The notes: a model not told the origin generated them from the sequence alone. 33,530 nt of DNA from Deltaproteobacteria bacterium (GCA_026994795.1 JALWQB010000272.1:1-33530); one strand, 5' to 3'; shown: positions 16,005 to 24,797, counted from the first letter of the stretch. Numbers and translations are program-made.

Positions 16005-17765
16005 ATGAGCAGTGAGCAGGCTGGGGGAAAAACAGCGTTTGTATATAGCACTGATGAGTGGGCCTATGTTGGTTGTGCCATTGAGAGGTATTTCAAGCAT
16101 CTTTATAATGTGGAAGTCAATAAAATAAAAATAAATCTTGATGACCCATCTTTTTCAACTAATATTCACAACTATAATATCCTATTGACACCATTATTTG
16201 AAAAGAGCAATCCCTTTGGTCTGCAACTTATAAATAGATTAAGAATAAAAGAGGCCAACTATAAAATATTACCCGTCTTTTTAGTAAGTCATTCAAAAGA
16301 CATCCCGCAGTATTTCAATCAACATCTTAAAATGACCGATGGGGCAAGAAAAGTAATAAAAAATCCTGATTTTGGAGATATAAGAAAAGCTATTTTCCTT
16401 GCCGAGATAATGTTTGAAGATCGTAAGTTCATTAACTTAATAGATTTGTCCGAAGAAGATGCTCTTCCTAAATTAAAAGAAATTATTCTTGATAATAAAA
16501 TTAAGCCGTTCCCTGAATGTTACTTAAAAAACTTTTATGCCTCATTTATCAATTACTATGAGCCCTTTAATTTCAAAGAGCATTTAACTACCTTAAATGT
16601 TGATCAAGAGCTATTTCGTGTCCCCTCTTATTGCAATTCCAATGAATCAAAAGATCATAACAATAGCAAGCAACTTTCGCGTTATGTTAACGCTTTTCAC
16701 AATGCATTAAACAAAGAGGACAAAAATAGCATTTATATTTTTCTTAAAATAGCAGATACCATTTATAGTGAGCTCAACAATTTTAGAAGATTTACAAAAA
16801 AGAAAGAAAGGGGAGATGCCCACCGAGTGCATCTTGAACTCTTCCGTTCTCCAGTCCCATTTCCACTTCAAGAATTGATTCACGCTAAAAATAAATTAAA
16901 AAAACTTGACCATAAGGTAAAATTGCTATTAATAGACAACAAACCTGAGACAAAAAAAAGTTCTTTAGAGAAGATATTTGAAAAATATCGCATTAAGGAT
17001 AAACTTTGTATTGACGATAAATCCGCTGAGGAATTCAACTTTAAAGATTTCTTAGAGAAAAAAAATTATAGAGATGAAATATATAATAAGGTAAAAGATG
17101 CCCACTTTATTCTCCTTGATTTCTTTCTGGATGAAAATAATACTTACCTTGCATTTGATTTTGTAAGGGAAATTTGTGAATACAAAAAACAAAAAGGGGA
17201 CTATCAGACTACATGGTTTTTTATCACCTCAGCAGTTTATGACTCTGTAGTAAAATACTCACAGAGCGGGGTTCTGGCAGAATATTATGAATCTGCTGTA
17301 GTCAATTCAGGAGATGACCCCACAAATGAAAAGAGAGAGATTATTTTCTTGTATAAATTATTAACCTTTATACAAGCAAGGATAGAAAACTTCAATCATT
17401 GTAAAAATCAGATTGAGAGCAAGATGTTTGCTTCAAGGCTTTGTCTGAATTGCAAAGATAAAAGTGAAAAATTTAATGTGTGCCTAAAACAAATTAGAAC
17501 TTATATCAAGAGATATCTTACTGAATATGAAACAATGCATTCAATATGCTATGCTACTCCAGAAGAAGCCGAAAGGTATCTAAACATTATTGATCTTATA
17601 GATATATTAATACAATACTTTCAATGGCTACCTGATGCAGACTGGCGAGTTATCCAGCACCATATTGAGGCTATCAATTCCAGATTAAAGGCCATAGATG
17701 ATAGCAAAATGTTCAGTTGCTCTTATATTCTTGAGGAAATCAAGGAAAGGAGCGATATATTTTGA
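16005..17765 (+). CDS. Receiver-containing protein, probably with two receiver-type domains
   Basis: This is a 586-residue soluble protein. A near-canonical receiver is visible at about 304-430: KLLLIDN (D311 of the acid pocket), ILLDFFLD with D372 as phosphoacceptor, FFITSA with T408/S409, and K417. The first 140 residues show a second receiver-like order (AFVYSTDEW, ILLTPLFE, LPVFLVSHS) with T62 near the phosphoacceptor position, so a pseudo-receiver. The C-terminal region is helical with a CLNCKDKSEKFNVC segment. No DNA-binding or enzymatic output is seen. AGAGGT at 15994-15999 supports the start. It is the best candidate target of the kinase-like protein encoded upstream. Confidence 0.55.
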   Translation: MSSEQAGGKTAFVYSTDEWAYVGCAIERYFKHLYNVEVNKIKINLDDPSFSTNIHNYNILLTPLFEKSNPFGLQLINRLRIKEANYKILPVFLVSHSKDIPQYFNQHLKMTDGARKVIKNPDFGDIRKAIFLAEIMFEDRKFINLIDLSEEDALPKLKEIILDNKIKPFPECYLKNFYASFINYYEPFNFKEHLTTLNVDQELFRVPSYCNSNESKDHNNSKQLSRYVNAFHNALNKEDKNSIYIFLKIADTIYSELNNFRRFTKKKERGDAHRVHLELFRSPVPFPLQELIHAKNKLKKLDHKVKLLLIDNKPETKKSSLEKIFEKYRIKDKLCIDDKSAEEFNFKDFLEKKNYRDEIYNKVKDAHFILLDFFLDENNTYLAFDFVREICEYKKQKGDYQTTWFFITSAVYDSVVKYSQSGVLAEYYESAVVNSGDDPTNEKREIIFLYKLLTFIQARIENFNHCKNQIESKMFASRLCLNCKDKSEKFNVCLKQIRTYIKRYLTEYETMHSICYATPEEAERYLNIIDLIDILIQYFQWLPDADWRVIQHHIEAINSRLKAIDDSKMFSCSYILEEIKERSDIF

Positions 17766-18271
17766 TACAAATAAAGAAATTCACAATAAAAAGAGCAATA
17801 GAAAATTTTTTAAAGAGCAGGATTCCTGTTTTATTTGTAATGCTTATTACTGCACTTATAGTTATAGGCATTTGGGCGGGTTTGAATTTGAGTATTCCCT
17901 TACAACAATTAGGCCCATTGTGCGTTTCAACAATGGCAGCAGTTTCTATGCTTTCCTTTGCCTTCTTTCCTTATATAATTATCACCCTTAAGCCATCGGA
18001 TACCCCTCAGGACTACAATTCAATAACAATGTGGATTGACGGACGAAGGTTTGAGTATGATAAAAATTCTCTTCCACTACAAGAAAAGGTCATATTGTGG
18101 AGAAAAGGTATATATGAGATAATAGTCTGTTGCAATTACTGTGATTCCAGTGGTAATTCTCCTAATAAAATTCTTAAAGAGGACAGGATAGAAGTCTGGT
18201 CAAGACGCTGCCAATCCAAGACAATCGCTTTGAATAAAGAAGAGTCTAAAAGAGAAACTGAGAAGGATTAG
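17762..18271 (+). CDS. Small membrane protein with two transmembrane helices
   Basis: This 169-residue protein starts with TTG at 17762, overlapping the upstream TGA by four bases, with AAGGAG upstream at 17743-17748. Two hydrophobic helices (about 22-44 and 51-76) form a hairpin, followed by a soluble beta-rich domain with three cysteines (VCCNYC) and a charged tail. Coupling to the receiver protein suggests it may anchor the relay at the membrane. No family is recognised. Confidence 0.6.
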   Translation: MIQIKKFTIKRAIENFLKSRIPVLFVMLITALIVIGIWAGLNLSIPLQQLGPLCVSTMAAVSMLSFAFFPYIIITLKPSDTPQDYNSITMWIDGRRFEYDKNSLPLQEKVILWRKGIYEIIVCCNYCDSSGNSPNKILKEDRIEVWSRRCQSKTIALNKEESKRETEKD

Positions 18272-18277
18272 GCCTGC

Positions 18278-20173
18278 ATGATAGGCAACTACTATTTTTT
18301 TGAAAAAAAGAAATTTAAGAGCGCTTCAGGGCTTAAAAAAGATGTATATTATGAATATAAGGGTTATCTTGCCAGAAATAATGAAGGAAGGCTTTATTGT
18401 CCTATTATTTTACATTTTGGCAGAGATGAAATCTTCTTTTTATACATAGACAAAGATGGAAAGCCCTATAAGGTATTTACCCTTCCAGTGGCAGAAGGGG
18501 AATTAAACCAGGGGCGTCTTTCTCAAAAGATAGAGGCATACTGGAAGATGCCTTTATGGAAGCCAATAACCAAATCAGCAGGGGATAACAACCATCAATT
18601 CTTTATTGAGACATCACTGAGTCATCTGAGTTACTTTTTGACCATCTATGGGATTGGCGTAGAAAAAGATAGTTCTAAAAATGATGTTTTTGTCCGTAGG
18701 CTTATCCTTGAAGATGGCTCTCCTTATGACAATTATTTGCAGATTAACATCAAAGACACAGGGAGAAAACTTATATTTGCTTTTTTGAATAGAGAAGAGG
18801 GATACGGTTTTGATAATGACCATAATGAGATATGGGAATTGTTTGAAGATGCAGAAGACGGCAATGAGAGGATTAAGACTAATTATATAAATTTTCGCAA
18901 ATTATTTCTTGATTTTTTATATGATCTTGAAAATTCCACCACTTTTGACGATGAAAATTTTTTGTTGCTCCAGCCTGTCTTACAGAACAACAAGCTCATC
19001 TTTGCCCTTAGTAAAAAATGCAGGTTCTATCATGTCCTGACATTTATAGATGGATACATTCAGGGATACAAGATGCCTGACCTTCCAAAGGAATACAGGA
19101 CAGTTGAGAAGGCGTGGCTCAATGTCTGTTTTTCTGAACAATACAGGGAGGTCTTCATATCCCGAGATTCGGTATTTTTACCCCCTGAGGACGAGGTGCG
19201 CAATGTAATCTTCAATGCAAATGTTATATTAAAAGATAATCTTTTAAAGAGAAATGAGCTCTTGACCAAAGAGGATATACCGCTCAGGAATCAGGCATCC
19301 ACCTTTTTTTTAAGACGCTATCTCATATTTGATGCCTTTGATATATTGATGTCAAGGGCATGGACATTTACCCTGTTTTTGCTCTTTGCCTTTACCCCAT
19401 TCAGCGATTACCTGCTAAAAAGGTGGGATGCGTGCAAAGACATTGCAGGGACATACACAGCAGTTATGCCTGTCTTTATGCTTGGGGCATGGGGCTGGTA
19501 TTACTACAGGCACAGGATAAACCTGTTTAAGCTCATTCTGCCAAGGCTTTTTCTGGGTATATTGCTTGGATGGGCGGCCTTTTGGGGTGGAGAGGACTCA
19601 TGGAAGGCGGCCCTGATAGCCTCTGGGCCAAAAGTGATTATATTAGACCTCTTTCTTTTGATTTTGCTTTATCTTTACATCTTTACGGATATTAGGAATA
19701 AACTCGTCCTGATCTCTGACTGGCAGGTGGCCAAGAGGGCATTCTGGCTTGTGTTTTTCGCAATGATAATATCTCTGGTGCAGGGGCATTATGTCATACA
19801 GTTTAAGGCAAAGACAATGATTGAAAACTCAGGTTTTTTAGAGACATTGACCCAAGGGCTCTCTGAGACCAAGAGTATTTCCGTCCTGAAAGGCATAAAG
19901 GAGATAAGAGAAAAGGCAAAGAAGGGATTGAACTCAAAGGAGTGTAAAAAAGGGCCTGTTGAGCTTGCTGATTATGAAAAACATAATGGCGACTTCATCT
20001 TGGGTTGGGATGGTCTTACCATCGCTGTAGATAATTACAGTGAAATAGACCGTTCTCTCTATAAGGTAAGATATATATGGTCTGTCCTTTTATCGCAGTT
20101 TTTGATGTCAATCCTCATTGGCATAATACTGCAACTCATCTGGGAGGATAGGCCGATTACTGAACCGCTGTAA
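18278..20173 (+). CDS. Membrane protein: large soluble N-terminal region plus six C-terminal helices
   Basis: This 631-residue protein has about 350 N-terminal soluble residues, beta-rich and without a signal peptide, so probably cytoplasmic. Hydrophobic helices then follow (WTFTLFLLFAF, AVMPVFMLGAWGW, LFLGILLGWAAFW, IILDLFLLILLYLYIF, FWLVFFAMIISL and a last one near the C-terminus). A loop of about 100 residues between the fifth and sixth helices probably lies outside. AGAAGGAT at 18261-18268 supports the ATG. Base composition is less AT-rich than in the genes before it. It is the last gene before the envelope operon and could link the two regions. No family is recognised. Confidence 0.6.
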   Translation: MIGNYYFFEKKKFKSASGLKKDVYYEYKGYLARNNEGRLYCPIILHFGRDEIFFLYIDKDGKPYKVFTLPVAEGELNQGRLSQKIEAYWKMPLWKPITKSAGDNNHQFFIETSLSHLSYFLTIYGIGVEKDSSKNDVFVRRLILEDGSPYDNYLQINIKDTGRKLIFAFLNREEGYGFDNDHNEIWELFEDAEDGNERIKTNYINFRKLFLDFLYDLENSTTFDDENFLLLQPVLQNNKLIFALSKKCRFYHVLTFIDGYIQGYKMPDLPKEYRTVEKAWLNVCFSEQYREVFISRDSVFLPPEDEVRNVIFNANVILKDNLLKRNELLTKEDIPLRNQASTFFLRRYLIFDAFDILMSRAWTFTLFLLFAFTPFSDYLLKRWDACKDIAGTYTAVMPVFMLGAWGWYYYRHRINLFKLILPRLFLGILLGWAAFWGGEDSWKAALIASGPKVIILDLFLLILLYLYIFTDIRNKLVLISDWQVAKRAFWLVFFAMIISLVQGHYVIQFKAKTMIENSGFLETLTQGLSETKSISVLKGIKEIREKAKKGLNSKECKKGPVELADYEKHNGDFILGWDGLTIAVDNYSEIDRSLYKVRYIWSVLLSQFLMSILIGIILQLIWEDRPITEPL

Positions 20174-20245
20174 TGGCAACATGCCTAACGCTGATGAAAC
20201 AATGGTGGATTTGGCTTAGAAATTTATTTTCAGGACAATTTCATC

Positions 20246-20274
20246 TTGACATAGTTGCAGGAATAGTTTTATGA
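20246..20274 (+). promoter_or_regulatory. Candidate promoter of the envelope operon
   Basis: The 220-base gap between the 631-residue membrane protein and the envelope operon is the largest gap in this part of the window. TTGACA at 20246-20251 with a 17-base spacer precedes TTATGA at 20269-20274, a perfect -35 with a weak -10. No terminator or clear operator was found in the gap. It may mark an independent transcription start for the ten genes to the right. Confidence 0.35.
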
Positions 20275-20393
20275 AATGATAATCAGATAAGAGGTAAGAG
20301 GGGCTCTCCTCAATATAAAGAGAAGGAAAAGGGGCAGCAGGAGCCTCTAAAGGCATTCAGGTCGCATTTAAACATAAGGCATTGGAGGTATGT

Positions 20394-21302
20394 ATGAAAC
20401 GGCTATTTTTATGCGCGGTAGTGTTTTTGTGTGCATCCTTTTCTATGGCGTATGCCTATACAGAGCCAGAGGGCATAGCCATTATGAAGGTGCAGAACAG
20501 GGTTAAGGCCGAACTTAGCTCTCTTGGGCAATCTGCTCAGGTGAAAAAGGTCTATAAGCTGACCAAGAAGATCGCAACGCAGGCCGAGACCTACAACTCT
20601 ATCTGCGGCGATCGCGTAGGGGCGCGCTTTCACAAAGATGATTCATGCGGCAAGATGTTAAAAGAACTCAGGCAGACATATATGGATTTGATGGGCAATG
20701 TAAAGAATATACTGCCAGAACTCATACGGAGGCTGGATGAGGCAGCCCAAAGCTCTGCTGCCATCTTTGTATCTCATGTAGATAGTAACCTCACGCCTGC
20801 ACAGCTATATGAACAGCTCATGGAGAGGGAGACAAGTGATGAGGTTCCAGGCAATGAGGAAGAGGCAGCAGTAGAGATTGAGGATTTTGACAGATTTCTG
20901 GATACAGGTTCTGATATACTGGAGGAGAGCGGCTTTGGAGACTTTATGGCAAGTATGCAGGCACTGATTGGGCCTGATACAATGGCAGACAGGCCAGAGA
21001 TAGTAAGTTCAGCCTATATGTTCCTCAATTTCCACAGCGCTTCACAGCGGGTGAAAAAGTTTTTAAACAGCTTAGAACAACGGTATGAAATGCTTCGTTG
21101 GTCAGAAGATTATGGCCGTCTTGCTGGCAGCATCACCCCTGATGTGCAGAGGGTGGCTAAATTGCTGTCAGATTACTTTAATATGCCGCGTATCAAGATA
21201 AAGTCAGTGAGGTCGTCAGGCAGGCCAGCGGCCTATCGTAAATCCACCAGCAGGTCAAGGGGCATTAGTAAAAGAAATCTGGGTTATGCGCCAAGGCGAT
21301 AA
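20394..21302 (+). CDS. Secreted helical protein with a basic tail
   Basis: GGAGGT at 20384-20389 places the start at ATG 20394, giving 302 residues rather than an upstream TTG. A clear Sec signal (MKRLFLCAVVFLCASFSMAYA, cleavage after about residue 21) precedes a mostly helical mature domain with an acidic middle (about 145-180). A strongly basic C-terminal 40 residues, rich in Arg, Lys and Ser, could contact peptidoglycan, lipid A or nucleic acid. No family is recognised. It opens the envelope operon, 22 bases before the lipoprotein gene. Confidence 0.7.
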   Translation: MKRLFLCAVVFLCASFSMAYAYTEPEGIAIMKVQNRVKAELSSLGQSAQVKKVYKLTKKIATQAETYNSICGDRVGARFHKDDSCGKMLKELRQTYMDLMGNVKNILPELIRRLDEAAQSSAAIFVSHVDSNLTPAQLYEQLMERETSDEVPGNEEEAAVEIEDFDRFLDTGSDILEESGFGDFMASMQALIGPDTMADRPEIVSSAYMFLNFHSASQRVKKFLNSLEQRYEMLRWSEDYGRLAGSITPDVQRVAKLLSDYFNMPRIKIKSVRSSGRPAAYRKSTSRSRGISKRNLGYAPRR

Positions 21303-21324
21303 ATAAAGAGAAGGGAGGAAGAAC

Positions 21325-21903
21325 ATGAAAAGGGTGGCATTTATATTCTTTATTGTTGCATTGACGGCAGGATTGGTCTCATGCCTTCACAGGAACAGGG
21401 CAGTAATCGTGCAGGACAACAACACTATGGAAACGACCATTGCTGCCTGCACTGAGATAGACTGTATATCATCCTTTGACCTGAAGACTGCCTGCATTCA
21501 GGCAAGGGAGGTTATAGAGGCGCAAAGCTATGACAAAAAGCTCCTTGAAAAGGTCTTTGAAAAGCTGGTTAAGATAGCTACCCATGCGCCCAGCCACGAT
21601 AATCCAGAGGTCATCTGGAATAATTTTGTTCAGGCGCTCATAAATTCTGCAAAGGTCCCAAGGGACGAAATCGTCTATCTGTGGAATGCCTATTTTTCAT
21701 CACGGTTTGTAAGCCTTCCTGACAATGGGGGCATGAATGAATTTTGTATGGAGTTAAACACAATTAAAAGAAAACTTGCACGGGAGTATCACCTGAAAAA
21801 AATAGGCTTTAAGGCAGCAGATATGAATAATCCCGCTTCACTGGCAAAACGCGCTGCTGAGGTATTCAACTGCATGAGAACGGCCTGCAGCCTGCAATAC
21901 TGA
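21325..21903 (+). CDS. Lipoprotein, paralogue of the next gene product
   Basis: This 192-residue protein has a lipoprotein signal ending in LVSC (C20). The residue after Cys is Leu, which fits outer-membrane sorting. The mature domain is helical. Residues of the pattern PEV..F...L....K(V/L)P.D.(I/V)..L....F...FVSL...EF...N..KR...GF(K/R)A recur in the downstream 208-residue protein, so the two are paralogues. GGGAGGAAG precedes the ATG. Function is unknown; a pair of related proteins with different anchors may bridge inner and outer membranes. Confidence 0.72.
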   Translation: MKRVAFIFFIVALTAGLVSCLHRNRAVIVQDNNTMETTIAACTEIDCISSFDLKTACIQAREVIEAQSYDKKLLEKVFEKLVKIATHAPSHDNPEVIWNNFVQALINSAKVPRDEIVYLWNAYFSSRFVSLPDNGGMNEFCMELNTIKRKLAREYHLKKIGFKAADMNNPASLAKRAAEVFNCMRTACSLQY

Positions 21904-21924
21904 TACGGCACAAAAGGAGGGGGT

Positions 21925-22551
21925 GTGCGTGGCCTGTATATACTTGGGGCATCGGCGCTTATTGCAGTAATATTAGGGGCAGCAGGGCTCTGGACAGGCA
22001 TATTGCACATAAAGGGACATAACCCCCTGCCCTCCTCCACCACCCCTCAGCCCGACACTTTTTTTAAGGTCAATGCCACAAAAGCCAGCATAAAAAAGAC
22101 TGATATAAAGAGGGAAACTAATCCATTAACATCTACATCTAAACCAGTTGAGGTCAGTAAAAAGGGAGCGCCCACCCTTCCACCCTTTGATGAGGCATTG
22201 ACCTATCTTAAAAGCCTTCAATCCTCGTCTCTTTCCCCCCCTGAGGTGGAGGCGGCATTCAAGAGATTTCTTGCAGAGACCCTAAAGCTCCCTCAAGACC
22301 AAGTAAATACACTATACAAGATGGCGTTCTGGAAGGGGTTTGTCTCGTTACAGCGCCGCTGGGGGCATGAAGAGGTGGATGAATTCGTTCAGACATTTAA
22401 TGCTGAAAAAAGGCTCAAGGTGGCTGGATTCAGGGCAAAGGGGCTTAAGCTCTTTACAGGGGTTATCAAGGAGGCTGATGCCTCATTTATGGAGATGAAA
22501 AAGGGCATTGAAAAGATAAAAGAGAGGCAGGGAGAGGCAGGAAGAAGATAA
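21925..22551 (+). CDS. Membrane-anchored paralogue of the lipoprotein
   Basis: It starts with GTG at 21925 behind AAAGGAGGGGG and has 208 residues. One N-terminal hydrophobic helix (about 3-28, no lipobox Cys) anchors it in the inner membrane. A Pro/Thr/Lys-rich linker (about 33-85) reaches into the periplasm, and a helical domain (about 87-175) matches the preceding lipoprotein. The tail is rich in Lys, Glu and Arg. The shared domain with different anchors suggests local duplication followed by specialisation. Confidence 0.68.
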   Translation: MRGLYILGASALIAVILGAAGLWTGILHIKGHNPLPSSTTPQPDTFFKVNATKASIKKTDIKRETNPLTSTSKPVEVSKKGAPTLPPFDEALTYLKSLQSSSLSPPEVEAAFKRFLAETLKLPQDQVNTLYKMAFWKGFVSLQRRWGHEEVDEFVQTFNAEKRLKVAGFRAKGLKLFTGVIKEADASFMEMKKGIEKIKERQGEAGRR

Positions 22552-22572
22552 TGAGCAGATTAGGAGAATAAT

Positions 22573-23118
22573 ATGAGGTCGCTTTCGCTCATACTGATTT
22601 TATCCATTATATGGACTGTTATATTTGTGGCATTTGGGGTATTTAGCGGATGGCTGACCATAACTGTAGATATTCCATGGTTAATACACCCGTTTTCATT
22701 CATGTATAGACACCTTCGTCTGTCCATTGTGCCGTTTGGCATGTTGTTCCTCTACTATATCTATCTTGTGTTTCGCATAAAGTTCCTTTTAAATGAAAAG
22801 ACCACCCGTATCTCTACCCTCTCATACTACAACAGGTTGCTCAACACCACTATCTCACTATTCTTTGGCGTAGGGGTTATCTGGACGGCAATTGGCATGG
22901 AGACTGCCCTTATGAATGCCCTTACATCAAATACAGGGGCATCTGGACATGAGCAGATGAGCGCATGGGAGCTTTTGAATCGGCTGGTAAACGGTGGGCT
23001 TCTCCTTGCGCTGAGCACCACGGTCTTTGGCGGGATATGCGGATACCTCCTGAGGCTCTTTAAGATCATACTCATAGGAGAGGGCTGGGACAGTTTTATG
23101 TTAGGAGACAGCAGGTGA
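22573..23118 (+). CDS. TolQ/ExbB/MotA-like membrane protein (diverged)
   Basis: This 181-residue protein has four hydrophobic helices (about 4-28, 49-71, 88-113, 136-168). The last two read like the conserved pair of TolQ/ExbB/MotA proteins: a G.GVIWTAIGME segment and, after a loop, GGLLLALSTTVFGG (family pattern GI..AL.TT..GL). These subunits form the pentameric proton or sodium channel of rotary motors in the inner membrane. It is shorter than standard TolQ and lacks the usual large cytoplasmic loop, so the assignment rests on the helix 3/4 motif and on the TolR-like gene that follows. AGGAGAAT supports the start. Confidence 0.6.
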   Translation: MRSLSLILILSIIWTVIFVAFGVFSGWLTITVDIPWLIHPFSFMYRHLRLSIVPFGMLFLYYIYLVFRIKFLLNEKTTRISTLSYYNRLLNTTISLFFGVGVIWTAIGMETALMNALTSNTGASGHEQMSAWELLNRLVNGGLLLALSTTVFGGICGYLLRLFKIILIGEGWDSFMLGDSR

Positions 23119-23939
23119 TGGCGGAGAGGAAGCTGAACATAAATCTCCTGCTCAATGAAGAAGGCGGTGAAGAGCACCTTTTAGAGACAGATATTATGCG
23201 TTTTATGGCCATAATTGGCATTGTCTTCTGGATTATATTCTCACTGGTAAAGACCATGCCACTTTATCCCCAAAAGGATGATAACACGCGAAAACAGGTT
23301 GCCATCACCCCTGCCATTTCTACAGTTGCCTCAAAGGCGATAAAAAAGACACTGGAGAAATCAGCGCAAAAACCTGTAGAAAAACCAGTAAAAAAACAGA
23401 CAGAAGAGAGCCGTTTTATGCCTGTAAAAGAGGCTCTAAAGCCTGTTAAGCCAATTGCAAAACAGGGAGCAAAGAGGGCTAAAAAGAAGTCCGCAGCAAG
23501 GCGCGCTTTTAGGAGGAGAAGGGGCATTACCATTGAATTTCGTTCAAGAGACGATCTGCTGGAGCTTATGAAGGCAGGGAGGGTTCAGTTATATGCCCTT
23601 GTAAGGGCGCCTGGCTTTAATTTTATATTCAAGGGCGAGAACCAGTCTGGCAATCTGCGGTTCAATATGGCAGATTCACTGCCCAATGACCTGTGGGAGA
23701 TGAAAAGCGGCAATGCCCATGACGAATTTCTTTCCATGTTAAAGACCAAGAACCCACCGCTGGATGCCTTTCCTGAAAAACGCATATTTGTAAAATTCTA
23801 TGATAAAGGGCTTGAGAAGGATATTGATGCCACACTCCAGCGCCTGAGGGCAGAGAAAAAGGATGGGGTCATATATATATGCAAGGAGGGAACGATTAAG
23901 TATGAGGGCTTTAAGGAAGATGAGGGCGATGATGAATAG
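23118..23939 (+). CDS. TolR/ExbD/MotB-like single-span partner
   Basis: The upstream TGA (23116-23118) overlaps the ATG at 23118, so the pair is translationally coupled; the GTG three bases earlier is less likely. The 273-residue protein has a short cytoplasmic N-terminus, one membrane helix (about 27-47), a long Lys/Pro/Ala-rich linker (about 50-135) and a periplasmic alpha/beta domain ending in GVIYICKEGTIKYEGF, reminiscent of ExbD/TolR. The usual Asp of ExbD/TolR helices is not at its expected place: the helix has D26 at its cytoplasmic edge only. It is probably the stator partner of the TolQ-like protein. Confidence 0.55.
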   Translation: MAERKLNINLLLNEEGGEEHLLETDIMRFMAIIGIVFWIIFSLVKTMPLYPQKDDNTRKQVAITPAISTVASKAIKKTLEKSAQKPVEKPVKKQTEESRFMPVKEALKPVKPIAKQGAKRAKKKSAARRAFRRRRGITIEFRSRDDLLELMKAGRVQLYALVRAPGFNFIFKGENQSGNLRFNMADSLPNDLWEMKSGNAHDEFLSMLKTKNPPLDAFPEKRIFVKFYDKGLEKDIDATLQRLRAEKKDGVIYICKEGTIKYEGFKEDEGDDE

Positions 23940-24795
23940 AATGGGACAAATGAACTGCATGGCAAGAGAGGCAGGGGCATGGCTTTTTTTTGCGTTGTTT
24001 ATGGGGGCTATAGTATGTTCAGTCATGTTACAACAAGTGGCTGAGGCATACATTGAAGACAGGTTTGAGGTAGAGGCGCGCCTTAGTGAGGCGACATCTT
24101 CCAGCCTCCATCCTCAGGGCTATCCATATCAAAAGTTCTTTGAGAGCTCATGCAGCAAATATGGCGTTCCCCTTCCCATTGCCATTGCTGTTGCAAGGGG
24201 AGAATCCTTTTTCGCAGCAGATGCAAGGAGCCCAAAGGGGGCAATCGGCGTTATGCAGGTCATGTCCCAGACTGGCCGTCAATATGGATACAAACCCATT
24301 GAGCTATATGAGCCTCAGAAGAATATTGATGCAGGCGTCCATTATCTTGCAGACCTTTACAAGGACTTTAATCAGGATATGTTCAAGGCACTGGCTGCCT
24401 ACTATTGCGGGCCTAACAGGATAAAAGGCGCTGAGACCATGCCTGAGGAGTGTCAAGAATATGTGTTCTATATTGATACCCATCTACAAAAGGTTATGAA
24501 ATTTGCAGAGAAGCGCCAGCCTGAAAAGACAATTGCCAGAAATAAATTTTTTACGGTTGCTACCTTTGATTTTATTATAAACGCCAAGAATTACATAAAG
24601 ATATTGTCAGAAAAACTGCCTGCTCTTGAAATTGACCTCAAGCGTGAGGAAAAGACAAAAGATGGCCGTTTCAGCCTGAAATATCATGTAATTGCATGGT
24701 TTGTCCATGAAGATGAGCAAACGAGCATTTGTAAAAACATAAACCGTGTTACAGGCTTTGCCATGTGCGGAGCAAAGGAGGAAGAGAAGAAATAG
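23902..24795 (+). CDS. Membrane-anchored lytic transglycosylase (Slt/GH23 type)
   Basis: AAGGAGGG at 23883-23890 favours ATG 23902, giving 297 residues and a 38-base overlap with the TolR-like gene. An N-terminal helix (about 24-46) is a signal anchor. The GH23 core follows: catalytic E101 in ARGESFF, then SPKGAIGVMQVMSQT (109-123), NIDAGVHYLADL and AAYYCGPNRI. The enzyme cleaves the MurNAc-GlcNAc bond, leaving 1,6-anhydro ends, and would open the cell wall for a trans-envelope assembly. The C-terminal 100 residues are not part of the GH23 core and may dock partners. The YCGPN form replaces the usual YNAGP. Confidence 0.88.
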   Translation: MRALRKMRAMMNRMGQMNCMAREAGAWLFFALFMGAIVCSVMLQQVAEAYIEDRFEVEARLSEATSSSLHPQGYPYQKFFESSCSKYGVPLPIAIAVARGESFFAADARSPKGAIGVMQVMSQTGRQYGYKPIELYEPQKNIDAGVHYLADLYKDFNQDMFKALAAYYCGPNRIKGAETMPEECQEYVFYIDTHLQKVMKFAEKRQPEKTIARNKFFTVATFDFIINAKNYIKILSEKLPALEIDLKREEKTKDGRFSLKYHVIAWFVHEDEQTSICKNINRVTGFAMCGAKEEEKK

Positions 24796-24797
24796 CC

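Noticed and set aside
20174-20195. TGGCA..ATGC after the 631-residue gene as a second sigma-54 promoter
   Set aside because: The GG and GC doublets are not ten bases apart.
20300-20352. Hairpin AGAGGGGCTCTCCT with AGGAGCCTCT as a terminator
   Set aside because: The arms are imperfect, far apart and not followed by a T run.
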